This document shows, piece after piece, positions 6,452 to 12,725 of a stretch of DNA of 12,725 nucleotides; within the stretch, counting starts at the first letter, position 1; every line of letters starts with the position of its first letter. The DNA is from JBAYZQ01 sp041672385 (GTDB lineage Bacteria > Spirochaetota > Spirochaetia > Sphaerochaetales > Sphaerochaetaceae): assembly GCA_041672385.1 (NCBI GenBank), contig JBAYZQ010000051.1, positions 1 through 12,725 on the forward strand, in the 5' to 3' direction. A model generated the notes under the pieces. The model was not told the origin of the DNA and made no database searches. It saw only the letters and a list, made by a program, of their open reading frames with translations. The translations under genes were made by a program, and so were the position numbers.

Positions 6452-6892
6452 TCAACACAACTTCATTTTGATGCACTCTGACCCAAAATCCTTGATTTCT
6501 TGGTCCTTTTTATCTTCTGAAAATTGATAAAAGAAGGGAAAATCCAGTGAAACAGTAGAACACCATGAAACAAAATTCTCATTTGGACTTATGGGACTAT
6601 TTTTCAAATCAATTTCAATTTCCTCATAACTATCCATAATATAAACAGCTATCATATCACCTTCCATATTTGAAAAGTCCATCTTTTCTTTCCCAAGAAG
6701 ATAAAGAGCAAATTGAATTCTAAAAAAAACTTCGCCTTTTGACGTTAATTTCCTTTTATTCCTCAAAAAGAAGTATCTTGTAATATAGTCAAGACAATTG
6801 GGAATATCACCTAAACGGAGACTAGCTTTAGCCTTTTTATAAAGAGCCCCTTCTACTCTAAATTTTTCCGAAATCTCCATCCAGTTTTTCAT
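6452..6892 (-). CDS. Hypothetical protein, 146 residues
   Basis: I do not recognise the family. The protein has no signal peptide and no membrane segment, so it should be cytoplasmic. The N-terminal half (residues about 8-75) is rich in Lys, Arg, Leu and Tyr and looks helical; the stretch ALYKKAKASLRLGDIPNCLDYI resembles one TPR-like helical hairpin, but a single weak repeat proves nothing. The C-terminal half is more acidic with several Phe and Ser residues and ends KMKLC with a terminal Cys. The ATG at 6892 has GGGAG about 7 bases upstream, which with the uninterrupted frame and neighbour-like base composition supports a real gene. It is divergent from groES and precedes the sigma factor gene by 162 bases. 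Confidence 0.7.
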   Translation of the reverse strand: MKNWMEISEKFRVEGALYKKAKASLRLGDIPNCLDYITRYFFLRNKRKLTSKGEVFFRIQFALYLLGKEKMDFSNMEGDMIAVYIMDSYEEIEIDLKNSPISPNENFVSWCSTVSLDFPFFYQFSEDKKDQEIKDFGSECIKMKLC

Positions 6893-6921
6893 TCTTTTCT
6901 CCCTAATTGGTTAAAGAGAAT

Positions 6922-6952
6922 ATAATAAGAAAATTATTAAAAGGAAAGTCAA
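6922..6952 (-). promoter_or_regulatory. Possible promoter of the 146-residue gene
   Basis: On the minus strand TTGACT (6947-6952) and TATTAT (6922-6927, 5 of 6) are present, but the 19-base spacing is longer than ideal. It lies in the 180-base divergent region shared with groES. Nothing better placed was seen in front of this gene. Confidence 0.35.
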
Positions 6953-7002
6953 AACTTCACATTTCTTCTTAAAAATAAATATTAAAAAAATAACAAAAAA
7001 AC

Positions 7003-7031
7003 TTGCTTATGGAGATACTTTTTACTATATT
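7003..7031 (+). promoter_or_regulatory. Sigma-70 type promoter of groES
   Basis: TTGCTT (7003-7008, 4 of 6) and TATATT (7026-7031, 5 of 6) are 17 bases apart, giving a start near 7038 and a leader of about 35 bases with AAGGAG before the ATG at 7073. No CIRCE element (TTAGCACTC-N9-GAGTGCTAA) is present here, so HrcA control is not indicated. Confidence 0.55.
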
Positions 7032-7072
7032 TAACATTGAAATATAAAACATATCATTAAGGAGAAATAATT

Positions 7073-7333
7073 ATGAATATCAAACCTCTAGGTGAAAGAG
7101 TTCTTGTAAAAGCAGAACAAGTTAAAGAAAAAACAGCAAGTGGAATCTTTATCCCTCAGACAGCTCAGGAGAAAACTCAAATCGCTACTGTTGAGGAAGT
7201 TGGAACTGAAGTTAAAAATGTTAAAAAGGGTGATAAAATCCTTCATGACAAGTATGCAGGAACCCAAATTAAAATGGACAACCAAGAATATCTTATTCTT
7301 GATTTAAAAGATGTTTTAGCTGTAATTGATTAA
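7073..7333 (+). CDS. groES: GroES co-chaperonin (10 kDa, Cpn10)
   Basis: An 86-residue GroES that caps the GroEL barrel during protein folding in the cytoplasm. The start NIKPLGERVLVKAEQ, the mobile loop region EKTASGIFIPQTAQEKTQ (about 19-36), the GDKILHDKYAGTQIKMDNQEYLILDLKDVLAVI end and the length are all standard for the family. The ATG has AAGGAG 9 bases upstream. It is the only plus-strand gene in the window, has its own promoter and is closed by a strong terminator; groEL does not follow. A groES separated from groEL is, from memory, also the arrangement in Treponema pallidum, and is one reason for the spirochaete suggestion. Confidence 0.96.
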   Translation: MNIKPLGERVLVKAEQVKEKTASGIFIPQTAQEKTQIATVEEVGTEVKNVKKGDKILHDKYAGTQIKMDNQEYLILDLKDVLAVID

Positions 7334-7356
7334 TTAAATTAACCTTTCACAAAAAG

Positions 7357-7393
7357 AAGAACTGTTTATAATTTATAAGCAGTTCTTTTTTTT
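7357..7393. terminator. Bidirectional terminator shared by groES and dinG
   Basis: AAGAACTG (7357-7364) pairs with CAGTTCTT (7380-7387). The TTTATAA/TTATAAG stretches inside the loop can extend the stem through a G-U pair to a very small loop. Eight T follow on the plus strand (7386-7393), and the minus strand side has a broken T-run (CTTCTTTTTG). It lies 24 bases past the groES stop and immediately past the dinG stop, so it can end both convergent transcripts. Confidence 0.9.
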
Positions 7394-9473
7394 AATATAA
7401 AAAATTTTCAATTTTATCACAAATATTTTTACTTTCTGTAATTAATTGATAGCACTCAGGTAAAACACTTAACATATAACCCCCATAACTCTTTTTTACA
7501 ACTCTAGAATCAAGAATTAAAACGATACCTTTATCAGTGTTTTTCCTAATTAACCTGCCAAATCCTTGTTTTAGACGCATAATTGCTTCAGGAAGTAACA
7601 TTTTTGCAAACCCGCTTTCTCCACGACTGTCAATTTCCTCAAGACGGGCACCTAAAATGGGTTCCCCAGGAGAAGGAAAAGGTAGTTTTACAATAATAAC
7701 TAATCTTAATGTATTTCCAGGAGCATCAATACCTTGCCAAAAACTACTAGTTGCAAAAAGAGTACTATTCTCATCTTCCTTGAATATGTTTAAAATCCTA
7801 AAACGATCCATACTCCCTTGAATAAGGGCATTAATATTATTCTTTTGTAGTTTGTCTGAAAGAGCATTATAAACATCTTTCATCATTTTATAACTGGTAA
7901 ATAATACCAAGGTTCCACCATTACTACTAATAATACTCGAATAAACCATTTCTTTAATATATGAAACATAGTTTTCAGGTGATTTATCATCATATTCCGG
8001 ACTATCCAAAGCCGTTAACAAAAGAAGATTGTCCTTATAATTAAAGGAAGAATCAATTTTCATTGTTAAAATCTTTTTATTTGGACAAGGAAGGCCAACT
8101 CTAGAACCCCAGTATTTAAAATCATCTTTTAAATCCAAGGTAGCACTTGTGCAAATAACGGTTCTTAAGGAAGAATAAACATATGATTGCATCATTTCTG
8201 CTATTGAAAGAGGTGCTATCTTTAATTCATATACATCATTTCTATTTATGTACCGTTTTTCCATAAAATAAACATCTTTAGTCCAGTTGTTTCTATCTGA
8301 AAACTTATTAATTGCTAAAGCAAGACTAGCTAGACGGCTAGAAACAATCTGTAACTCATCGATCTTGAATGGGCTTTGCTTATCATCATCTAAAGATTTT
8401 ATAAATAAACTAACATTTAATGATATTTTTTCAATATATTTTCCAATTTTGGTTATTAATGGGAAGAATTTATCATAAACCATATCTTGTGGATTTTTAA
8501 TTCGAAAATTAGTAGTATTATTATTTGAAAAAAAACTTGATAAGAAATCATTTAAGGTATCACTTTCAGTTTTTAAATACGATTGTAGATCCATAATGAT
8601 ATCAATTAATTCAACTTTACTGCTAAAAGGAGCTAACAACTCTAGAAGGTTCTTGTTCATTGAATGTTTTTTAGTCAATTTTAAAAGTTGCTTTTTTAAT
8701 TCATAACTACTGTAAACAAATGTAAATAAATCTGTAGCATTTTGTTCAATATTATGAGCTTCATCTAAAACTAATCTTGAATAGGGTGGTAATATTGCAT
8801 CTTTAGTAAAATCAATTTCATTTTGATATCTATATGCACAATCAGTAAAAACCAGATGATGATTTGTAATTAAAAGAGATGCTTCCCTCGCCAACTGTTT
8901 AGCATGATAATAAAAACAATTTGAAAGATAAGGACATTTATAACTTAAACAAGTTTCACTATCACTACAAGTTTCCTGGCGAAGTTCAGTTGAAAAAAAG
9001 CCATTGTAATCATTGTATAGACCGTTTGGGCTTGCTTTTGAATATTTATATAAAAGACTAAGTTCATTTGAATCATCATCGATGAGAAGTGGTACAAAAG
9101 CCATTTTTTCTTCAATTTTTCTTTTACAAATATAATTTTGTCTTCCGTACAAAATTGCCACTTTCCAAGTTTTACCTAAAGCCTTAAATAATTGGGGAAT
9201 ATCTTTTTCATACAACTGCTTCTGCAAGTTTTTAGTTGCTGTAGCTATTACAGTTTTATCTTCACTATCCTGCTCAATTTTCATTAAAGCTGGAACAAGA
9301 TATGCAAAACTTTTACCTATACCAGTTCCGGCTTCAATAACAGCAATAGCATCTTCTTCATAAGCTTGATTAACTTGTTTAGCCATTTCCATTTGACCTT
9401 CACGATATTCAAAGTCTGAAATGCTAATATCAAGAAGACCTCCTGCATCAAAAAACTCATCAATTTTTAACAA
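7392..9473 (-). CDS. dinG: DinG-type ATP-dependent DNA helicase with iron-sulphur cluster
   Basis: About 693 residues, an XPD/DinG superfamily 2 helicase that unwinds DNA 5' to 3' and acts in repair of R-loops, forks or damage. Numbered from the chosen start, Walker A is EAGTGIGKS with Lys54 and the Walker B DEAH box is at 237-240. Four Cys at 116, 175, 180 and 186 match the 4Fe-4S ligand pattern, with the last three spaced 5 and 6 apart as in E. coli DinG. TSATL follows, and QGFGRLIRKNTDKG near the C terminus is motif VI. There is no N-terminal exonuclease domain as in Bacillus DinG. I choose the TTG at 9473, with GGGGGA 6 bases upstream, which nearly abuts the response regulator stop at 9475. 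The frame is open to another TTG at 9521, but that lacks a ribosome binding site and would overlap the regulator gene by 47 bases. It is last in its operon. Confidence 0.88.
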   Translation of the reverse strand: MLKIDEFFDAGGLLDISISDFEYREGQMEMAKQVNQAYEEDAIAVIEAGTGIGKSFAYLVPALMKIEQDSEDKTVIATATKNLQKQLYEKDIPQLFKALGKTWKVAILYGRQNYICKRKIEEKMAFVPLLIDDDSNELSLLYKYSKASPNGLYNDYNGFFSTELRQETCSDSETCLSYKCPYLSNCFYYHAKQLAREASLLITNHHLVFTDCAYRYQNEIDFTKDAILPPYSRLVLDEAHNIEQNATDLFTFVYSSYELKKQLLKLTKKHSMNKNLLELLAPFSSKVELIDIIMDLQSYLKTESDTLNDFLSSFFSNNNTTNFRIKNPQDMVYDKFFPLITKIGKYIEKISLNVSLFIKSLDDDKQSPFKIDELQIVSSRLASLALAINKFSDRNNWTKDVYFMEKRYINRNDVYELKIAPLSIAEMMQSYVYSSLRTVICTSATLDLKDDFKYWGSRVGLPCPNKKILTMKIDSSFNYKDNLLLLTALDSPEYDDKSPENYVSYIKEMVYSSIISSNGGTLVLFTSYKMMKDVYNALSDKLQKNNINALIQGSMDRFRILNIFKEDENSTLFATSSFWQGIDAPGNTLRLVIIVKLPFPSPGEPILGARLEEIDSRGESGFAKMLLPEAIMRLKQGFGRLIRKNTDKGIVLILDSRVVKKSYGGYMLSVLPECYQLITESKNICDKIENFLY

Positions 9474-9474
9474 A

Positions 9475-10827
9475 TCATTTCCCCCAAGTCTCCATCTTTC
9501 TGGAAAGGGTTTTCCTTCCAATCCCTAAAACCGAGGCTGCTTTACTTTTGTTTCCATTATTCATCATAAGGTTTTCTTCAATAATTATTTTTTCAGCTTC
9601 TTCCATAGTTATTCCATAAGGTACACTAATCATGTTATCTTGGCTCTGATCAGTGTTTTCAATTGAAAGATCTTCAACATCAATAACAGTTTTTTGACAA
9701 ACCACAACTGCCCCTTCAATATTATTTTTTAACTCTCTGATATTTCCAGGCCAATTATATTTATTTAGAAGTTTTTTTGCCTTTGGGGAAAAACCTTCAA
9801 TATTCTTATTATTTTCTTTATTAAATTTATGTAAAAACTCAATTGCTAATAAATTAATATCTTCTTTCCTTTCTCGCAAAGGTGGAACATCCAAAGAAAC
9901 TACCTTTAATCTATAATACAAATCTTCTCTAAAAGTTCCTTTTTCAATTTCTTCCATTAAATTTCTATTTGTGGCTGCTATAATTCTTACATCAACTTTC
10001 AAAGTTGATTGTCCACCAACTCTTTCAAAAGATCTTTCTTGTAATACTCTTAAAAGTTTAACCTGAGTCGTAAGATTAATTTCTCCAATCTCATCTAGAA
10101 AAATTGTTCCACCATCAGCCAATTCAAATCTACCCTTCTTTTGTGAAATAGCTCCTGTAAAGGAACCCTTTTCATGTCCAAAAAGTTCACTTTCAAGCAA
10201 AGTTTCAGTTAAAGCACTGCAGTTAACTTTTATAAAAGGTTTCCCTTTTCTATCGGATAATTCATGAAGAGCATCTGCAACTAATTCCTTTCCTACTCCA
10301 CTTTCCCCTGTAATTAGAACTGAACTTTTCGAAGGAGCTACGACAGCTACTTTATCCATAAGGTTTTTAATTAACTTGCTTTTTCCAATAATTTTACCAT
10401 ATTTGCTTTCTTGTTTGATTTCATTCAATTCAGCAGTTAATTTTACATTTATTTCTTCGGTGTCTCTTTGTTTCAAAGATCTTCTAATAAGTAAGAAGAG
10501 GTGATTTAGATTAACAGGTTTAGTAATGAAATCTACAGCTCCATTTTGCATTGCCTCAACTGCACTTTCAACTGTTCCATGACCAGTAAGAACTACAACA
10601 GGAATATTGGGGTAAGAACTTACAATTTTTTTTAATAATTCATTACCATTTAGTTTTGGCATTCTCAAATCAGAAATAACTAAATCAACATCATTATCAT
10701 TGACCATTTGCCAAGCTTTTTCACCATCTTCAGCCAAAAGGCAATTATAATCTTCATCGTTTAAAGCAAGGGACAATCCTTCTCGTATATGTTTTTCATC
10801 ATCAGCAATTAAAATAGTCCGTTTCAT
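9475..10827 (-). CDS. NtrC/AtoC-family sigma-54-dependent response regulator
   Basis: A 450-residue activator with all three domains. The receiver (1-120) has acidic residues D9 and D10, phospho-acceptor D53, T81 and K103. The AAA+ domain (about 145-375) has Walker A GESGVGKE at 174-181, the sigma-54 contact loop GSFTGA at 221-226 (usually GAFTGA), Walker B GGTIFLDEIGE at 239-249 and REDLYYRL at 300-307. The C-terminal Fis-type helix-turn-helix (about 410-450) has GNKSKAASVLGIGRKTLSRKM. Such proteins bind upstream enhancers when phosphorylated and remodel sigma-54 holoenzyme with ATP. The ATG directly abuts the stop of the histidine kinase gene, which must be its partner, and has GAGGA upstream. 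A sigma-54-type promoter in this same window, before the sigma factor gene, is a candidate target. Confidence 0.94.
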   Translation of the reverse strand: MKRTILIADDEKHIREGLSLALNDEDYNCLLAEDGEKAWQMVNDNDVDLVISDLRMPKLNGNELLKKIVSSYPNIPVVVLTGHGTVESAVEAMQNGAVDFITKPVNLNHLFLLIRRSLKQRDTEEINVKLTAELNEIKQESKYGKIIGKSKLIKNLMDKVAVVAPSKSSVLITGESGVGKELVADALHELSDRKGKPFIKVNCSALTETLLESELFGHEKGSFTGAISQKKGRFELADGGTIFLDEIGEINLTTQVKLLRVLQERSFERVGGQSTLKVDVRIIAATNRNLMEEIEKGTFREDLYYRLKVVSLDVPPLRERKEDINLLAIEFLHKFNKENNKNIEGFSPKAKKLLNKYNWPGNIRELKNNIEGAVVVCQKTVIDVEDLSIENTDQSQDNMISVPYGITMEEAEKIIIEENLMMNNGNKSKAASVLGIGRKTLSRKMETWGK

Positions 10828-12042
10828 CTATTTTTCCTCTTCATATTCATCCAAATCAATTCCACTTTCAATTTTCTTTCTTTCAGAAGAAGGAACTGGA
10901 AAAGATATTAAAAAACTTGTACCTTTGTTTAGTTCACTTTGAACTGAAAATTCTCCTTTGTGTTCCTTAACTATTTTGTAAAAAACAGTTAAACCTAATC
11001 CAGTTCCAGTATCTTTTGTTGTAAAATAAGGTTCAAAAATTTTGGACATCTGTTCATTTGACATGCCACAACCATTATCTGAAAAAACTGTTTGAACATT
11101 ATCTCCAACTTGTTGAGTACTGATGGATATTTCTCCTTCAAATTTTGGCCCTTTCTTTTGTTCTATGGCATATATTGAGTTATTAATTAGATTTAAAGTT
11201 GCTTGTCTAAATAAAGCACTGTCTATTTCTAATTTTGGTAAAAACTTTGAAAGGTCAAGAGTTGTTTTAATATTTTTTTCGTTCAACTCAGGTTTTACAA
11301 AATCCACAAGATCTTTTATTAGTTTATTAATATCTTCAAACCTTAAATTAATATTTAACGGTTTAACCGCAAAAAGAAAATCAACAACAATTGAATTTAA
11401 ACGTTCAATTTCCTCACCAATGACTGAAAGATATTTATCTGCTTTTTCTTTGTCTAAGCATCCTAATTTTTCAAATTTCTTATTTAATAATTGTAGGTAA
11501 ATACTAATAGAAGCCAAAGGATTCTTTATTTCATGGGCAACTCCAGCTGCCATTGTAGTCATAGAAGCCAGGTTTTCACTTCTTCGTAGTTTTGTTGCTT
11601 GAACTCTTTCTACTGTAACATCATTAAATCTTATTAAACAGCAAATTTGTTCTTGAAATTCAGTAAATTTTGGGAATACTGTAGTTCGTATTATTTTAAT
11701 GTCTGAACCAATTTGAAAAGAAAATTCCTCAGATTCTTCTTTATCAATCTTTTCGTTAAAAACATGTTTGAGAAAATCTTTTATTTCTTTATCTTTTATA
11801 ACTGAAAATATATCATTATTTTTAAAATCTTTACAATTTGATACAGGAACAAGGTTTTTTACAGTTTTATTGCAATATAATACCTTCATTTTCTCATTTA
11901 TTAAAAAAAATCCAGCATTATAAGAATCTAATAAAACATCCCTCATTTCCAATTCTTCAAGTTGTTGAGCAAAAATCCTTTTGATATCTTCTTTATCAAG
12001 GATTTCAATTTTTTTTACTGCTTTTTCTATAAATTTTTTCAT
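10828..12042 (-). CDS. Cytoplasmic PAS-domain sensor histidine kinase (NtrB/AtoS type)
   Basis: A 404-residue kinase without a signal peptide or membrane segments, so it senses something inside the cell. Residues 1-35 look like a charged coiled coil. A PAS domain follows at about 36-145 (SYNAGFFLINEKMKVLYCNKT at its start). The HisKA domain has AGVAHEIKNPLASIS with phosphorylated His170. The ATPase domain has N-box NLINN around 284-288, G1 DNGCGM at 322-327, F box KIFEPYFTTK and G2 TGTGLGL at 345-351. The end is very acidic (DLDEYEEEK). The ATG at 12042 lies 4 bases after the holB-like stop, with AAGGA upstream, and the gene abuts the NtrC-type regulator. The PAS ligand is unknown; Cys133 and Cys134 in the PAS region are not enough to assign a cofactor. 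Confidence 0.93.
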   Translation of the reverse strand: MKKFIEKAVKKIEILDKEDIKRIFAQQLEELEMRDVLLDSYNAGFFLINEKMKVLYCNKTVKNLVPVSNCKDFKNNDIFSVIKDKEIKDFLKHVFNEKIDKEESEEFSFQIGSDIKIIRTTVFPKFTEFQEQICCLIRFNDVTVERVQATKLRRSENLASMTTMAAGVAHEIKNPLASISIYLQLLNKKFEKLGCLDKEKADKYLSVIGEEIERLNSIVVDFLFAVKPLNINLRFEDINKLIKDLVDFVKPELNEKNIKTTLDLSKFLPKLEIDSALFRQATLNLINNSIYAIEQKKGPKFEGEISISTQQVGDNVQTVFSDNGCGMSNEQMSKIFEPYFTTKDTGTGLGLTVFYKIVKEHKGEFSVQSELNKGTSFLISFPVPSSERKKIESGIDLDEYEEEK

Positions 12043-12046
12043 TTAC

Positions 12047-12725
12047 TTAATCCTTGTTTATTTTATAGTATAAGCTTTGTAAGCTTGTTTTAATATTCTG
12101 ATTGTATAAATTATAGTCTATTGAGCATAAATCAATCATATTTTGAATCTTTTGACTTTGGTATAAAGGCAATTTTCCATTTAAAAATAAATCCTCATTG
12201 GAATTTGACAACTGTTTTAAAAAAACATTCTCACATTTTTCTTTAGTAATAATTCTAAACAAATTACCTAAATCAAAAGTCTTATTACAAATAAAATCAA
12301 TTGATAAATTTTCAATCTTTGTTCCACAGCTTATTCCATTTAACAAAAAATAGGATTCAAAATCTCTATAGGAAGATTTCTCTCCAGAAAAGCTATTAAT
12401 TACAATTTCAAGTGTTTTACCAACGATTGGCTTAAAATCAAATTTACGAACCCTACTTAAAATTGTTTCAAGTAGTTTTTGATAACTTGTGCTAATTAAT
12501 ACAATTCTGGAATTAGTATTTGGTTCTTCTAACAGTTTCAAAAGCCCATTGGCAACATTAATATTAAGATTTTCTATTCCTTCTAAAATAAGCACTTTTG
12601 GAATATTATTAAAGCTAGTCATTTCAAGCCAAGATTGTACATTCCTAAGCTGCTCCATTGACAAGGCATTATTTTTTTTTCGATTCTTTTGCAAATCTTT
12701 TAAAACTTCGCTTAAATCTTTACCC
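12047..12725 (-). CDS. holB: DNA polymerase III delta'-like clamp loader subunit (5' end outside window)
   Basis: The frame is open to the right edge, so the N-terminal part with any P-loop is missing; about 226 residues are visible. The region VLILEGIENLNINVANGLLKLLEEPNTNSRIVLISTS matches the Walker B to sensor-1 part of HolB/DnaX AAA+ proteins, and ILSRVRKFDF carries the SRC-like sensor motif as SRVR. After that the sequence diverges and is unusually poor in recognisable motifs. HolB helps DnaX and HolA load the sliding clamp. DnaX itself is less likely because its zinc-binding Cys cluster and long domain III would be expected. It is followed after 4 bases by the histidine kinase. The earliest TTG at 12694 is not a real start because the reading frame continues upstream with a protein-like sequence. 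Confidence 0.75.
   Translation of the reverse strand, partial: GKDLSEVLKDLQKNRKKNNALSMEQLRNVQSWLEMTSFNNIPKVLILEGIENLNINVANGLLKLLEEPNTNSRIVLISTSYQKLLETILSRVRKFDFKPIVGKTLEIVINSFSGEKSSYRDFESYFLLNGISCGTKIENLSIDFICNKTFDLGNLFRIITKEKCENVFLKQLSNSNEDLFLNGKLPLYQSQKIQNMIDLCSIDYNLYNQNIKTSLQSLYYKINKD

Noticed and set aside
6435..6475. Possible terminator at the end of the 146-residue gene
   Set aside because: The only stem I can find is about 5 A/T-rich base pairs (ATCAA/TTGAT) with a 12-base loop before a T-run; too weak to call.
6893..7072. CIRCE or other heat-shock element before groES
   Set aside because: I looked for TTAGCACTC/GAGTGCTAA and close variants in the 180-base divergent region and found none.
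7733..7760. TTGGCA-like sequence inside dinG as a sigma-54 site
   Set aside because: It has TTGGCAA on the minus strand but no GC at the right -12 distance, and lies within coding sequence far from any gene start.
7537..7821. Plus-strand open frame of 94 codons inside dinG
   Set aside because: It is antisense to conserved DinG helicase motifs, has no ribosome binding site and no recognisable protein features.
11123..11500. Plus-strand open frame of 125 codons inside the histidine kinase gene
   Set aside because: It lies wholly antisense to a gene with clear kinase motifs, and its translation is the low-complexity Ser/Phe/Lys pattern expected from a shadow frame.

Overview
The window is AT-rich (roughly 30% G+C by eye) bacterial core-type DNA. 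All genes lie on the minus strand except groES. I see no phage, transposon, CRISPR, tRNA or rRNA signal. The gene content fits a spirochaete of the Treponema type. The points in favour are a pyruvate phosphate dikinase, an orphan groES without groEL, a feoA-feoA-feoB operon, and an AtoS/AtoC-like sigma-54 two-component pair behind a DNA polymerase III delta'-like gene. This placement rests on recalled gene content and gene order, not on a search, so it is moderate to low confidence.

Layout, from low to high coordinates. (1) Positions 1-645: a ferrous-iron uptake operon read leftwards, promoter - feoA-like - feoA - feoB (cut by the window edge). Two near-identical palindromes sit between promoter and ribosome binding site, one before the first feoA and one before feoB. 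(2) 664-5273: a three-gene transcription unit, ppdK - EamA transporter - PfkB-family sugar kinase, with a good promoter in front of ppdK. (3) 5367-6436: an alternative sigma-70 family factor with its own terminator. Its start is preceded at the right distance by a near-consensus sigma-54 (-24/-12) promoter, which lies between the arms of a perfect 10-bp inverted repeat. (4) 6452-7393: an unrecognised 146-residue protein divergent from groES; groES ends in a terminator shared with dinG. (5) 7392-12725: an operon read leftwards, holB-like (5' end outside the window) - cytoplasmic histidine kinase - NtrC-family response regulator - DinG-type helicase, with gaps or overlaps of a few bases.

The most interesting thread is regulatory. 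The window holds a sigma-54 activator (GSFTGA motif) with its kinase, and also a sigma-54-type promoter driving an alternative sigma factor. That is the architecture of a sigma cascade like the Hk2/Rrp2-RpoN-RpoS pathway of Borrelia, here in a different gene setting. The second is the duplicated feo operator, which suggests separate metal-dependent control of feoB inside its own operon. No wholly new multi-gene system is evident; the rest is ordinary housekeeping.
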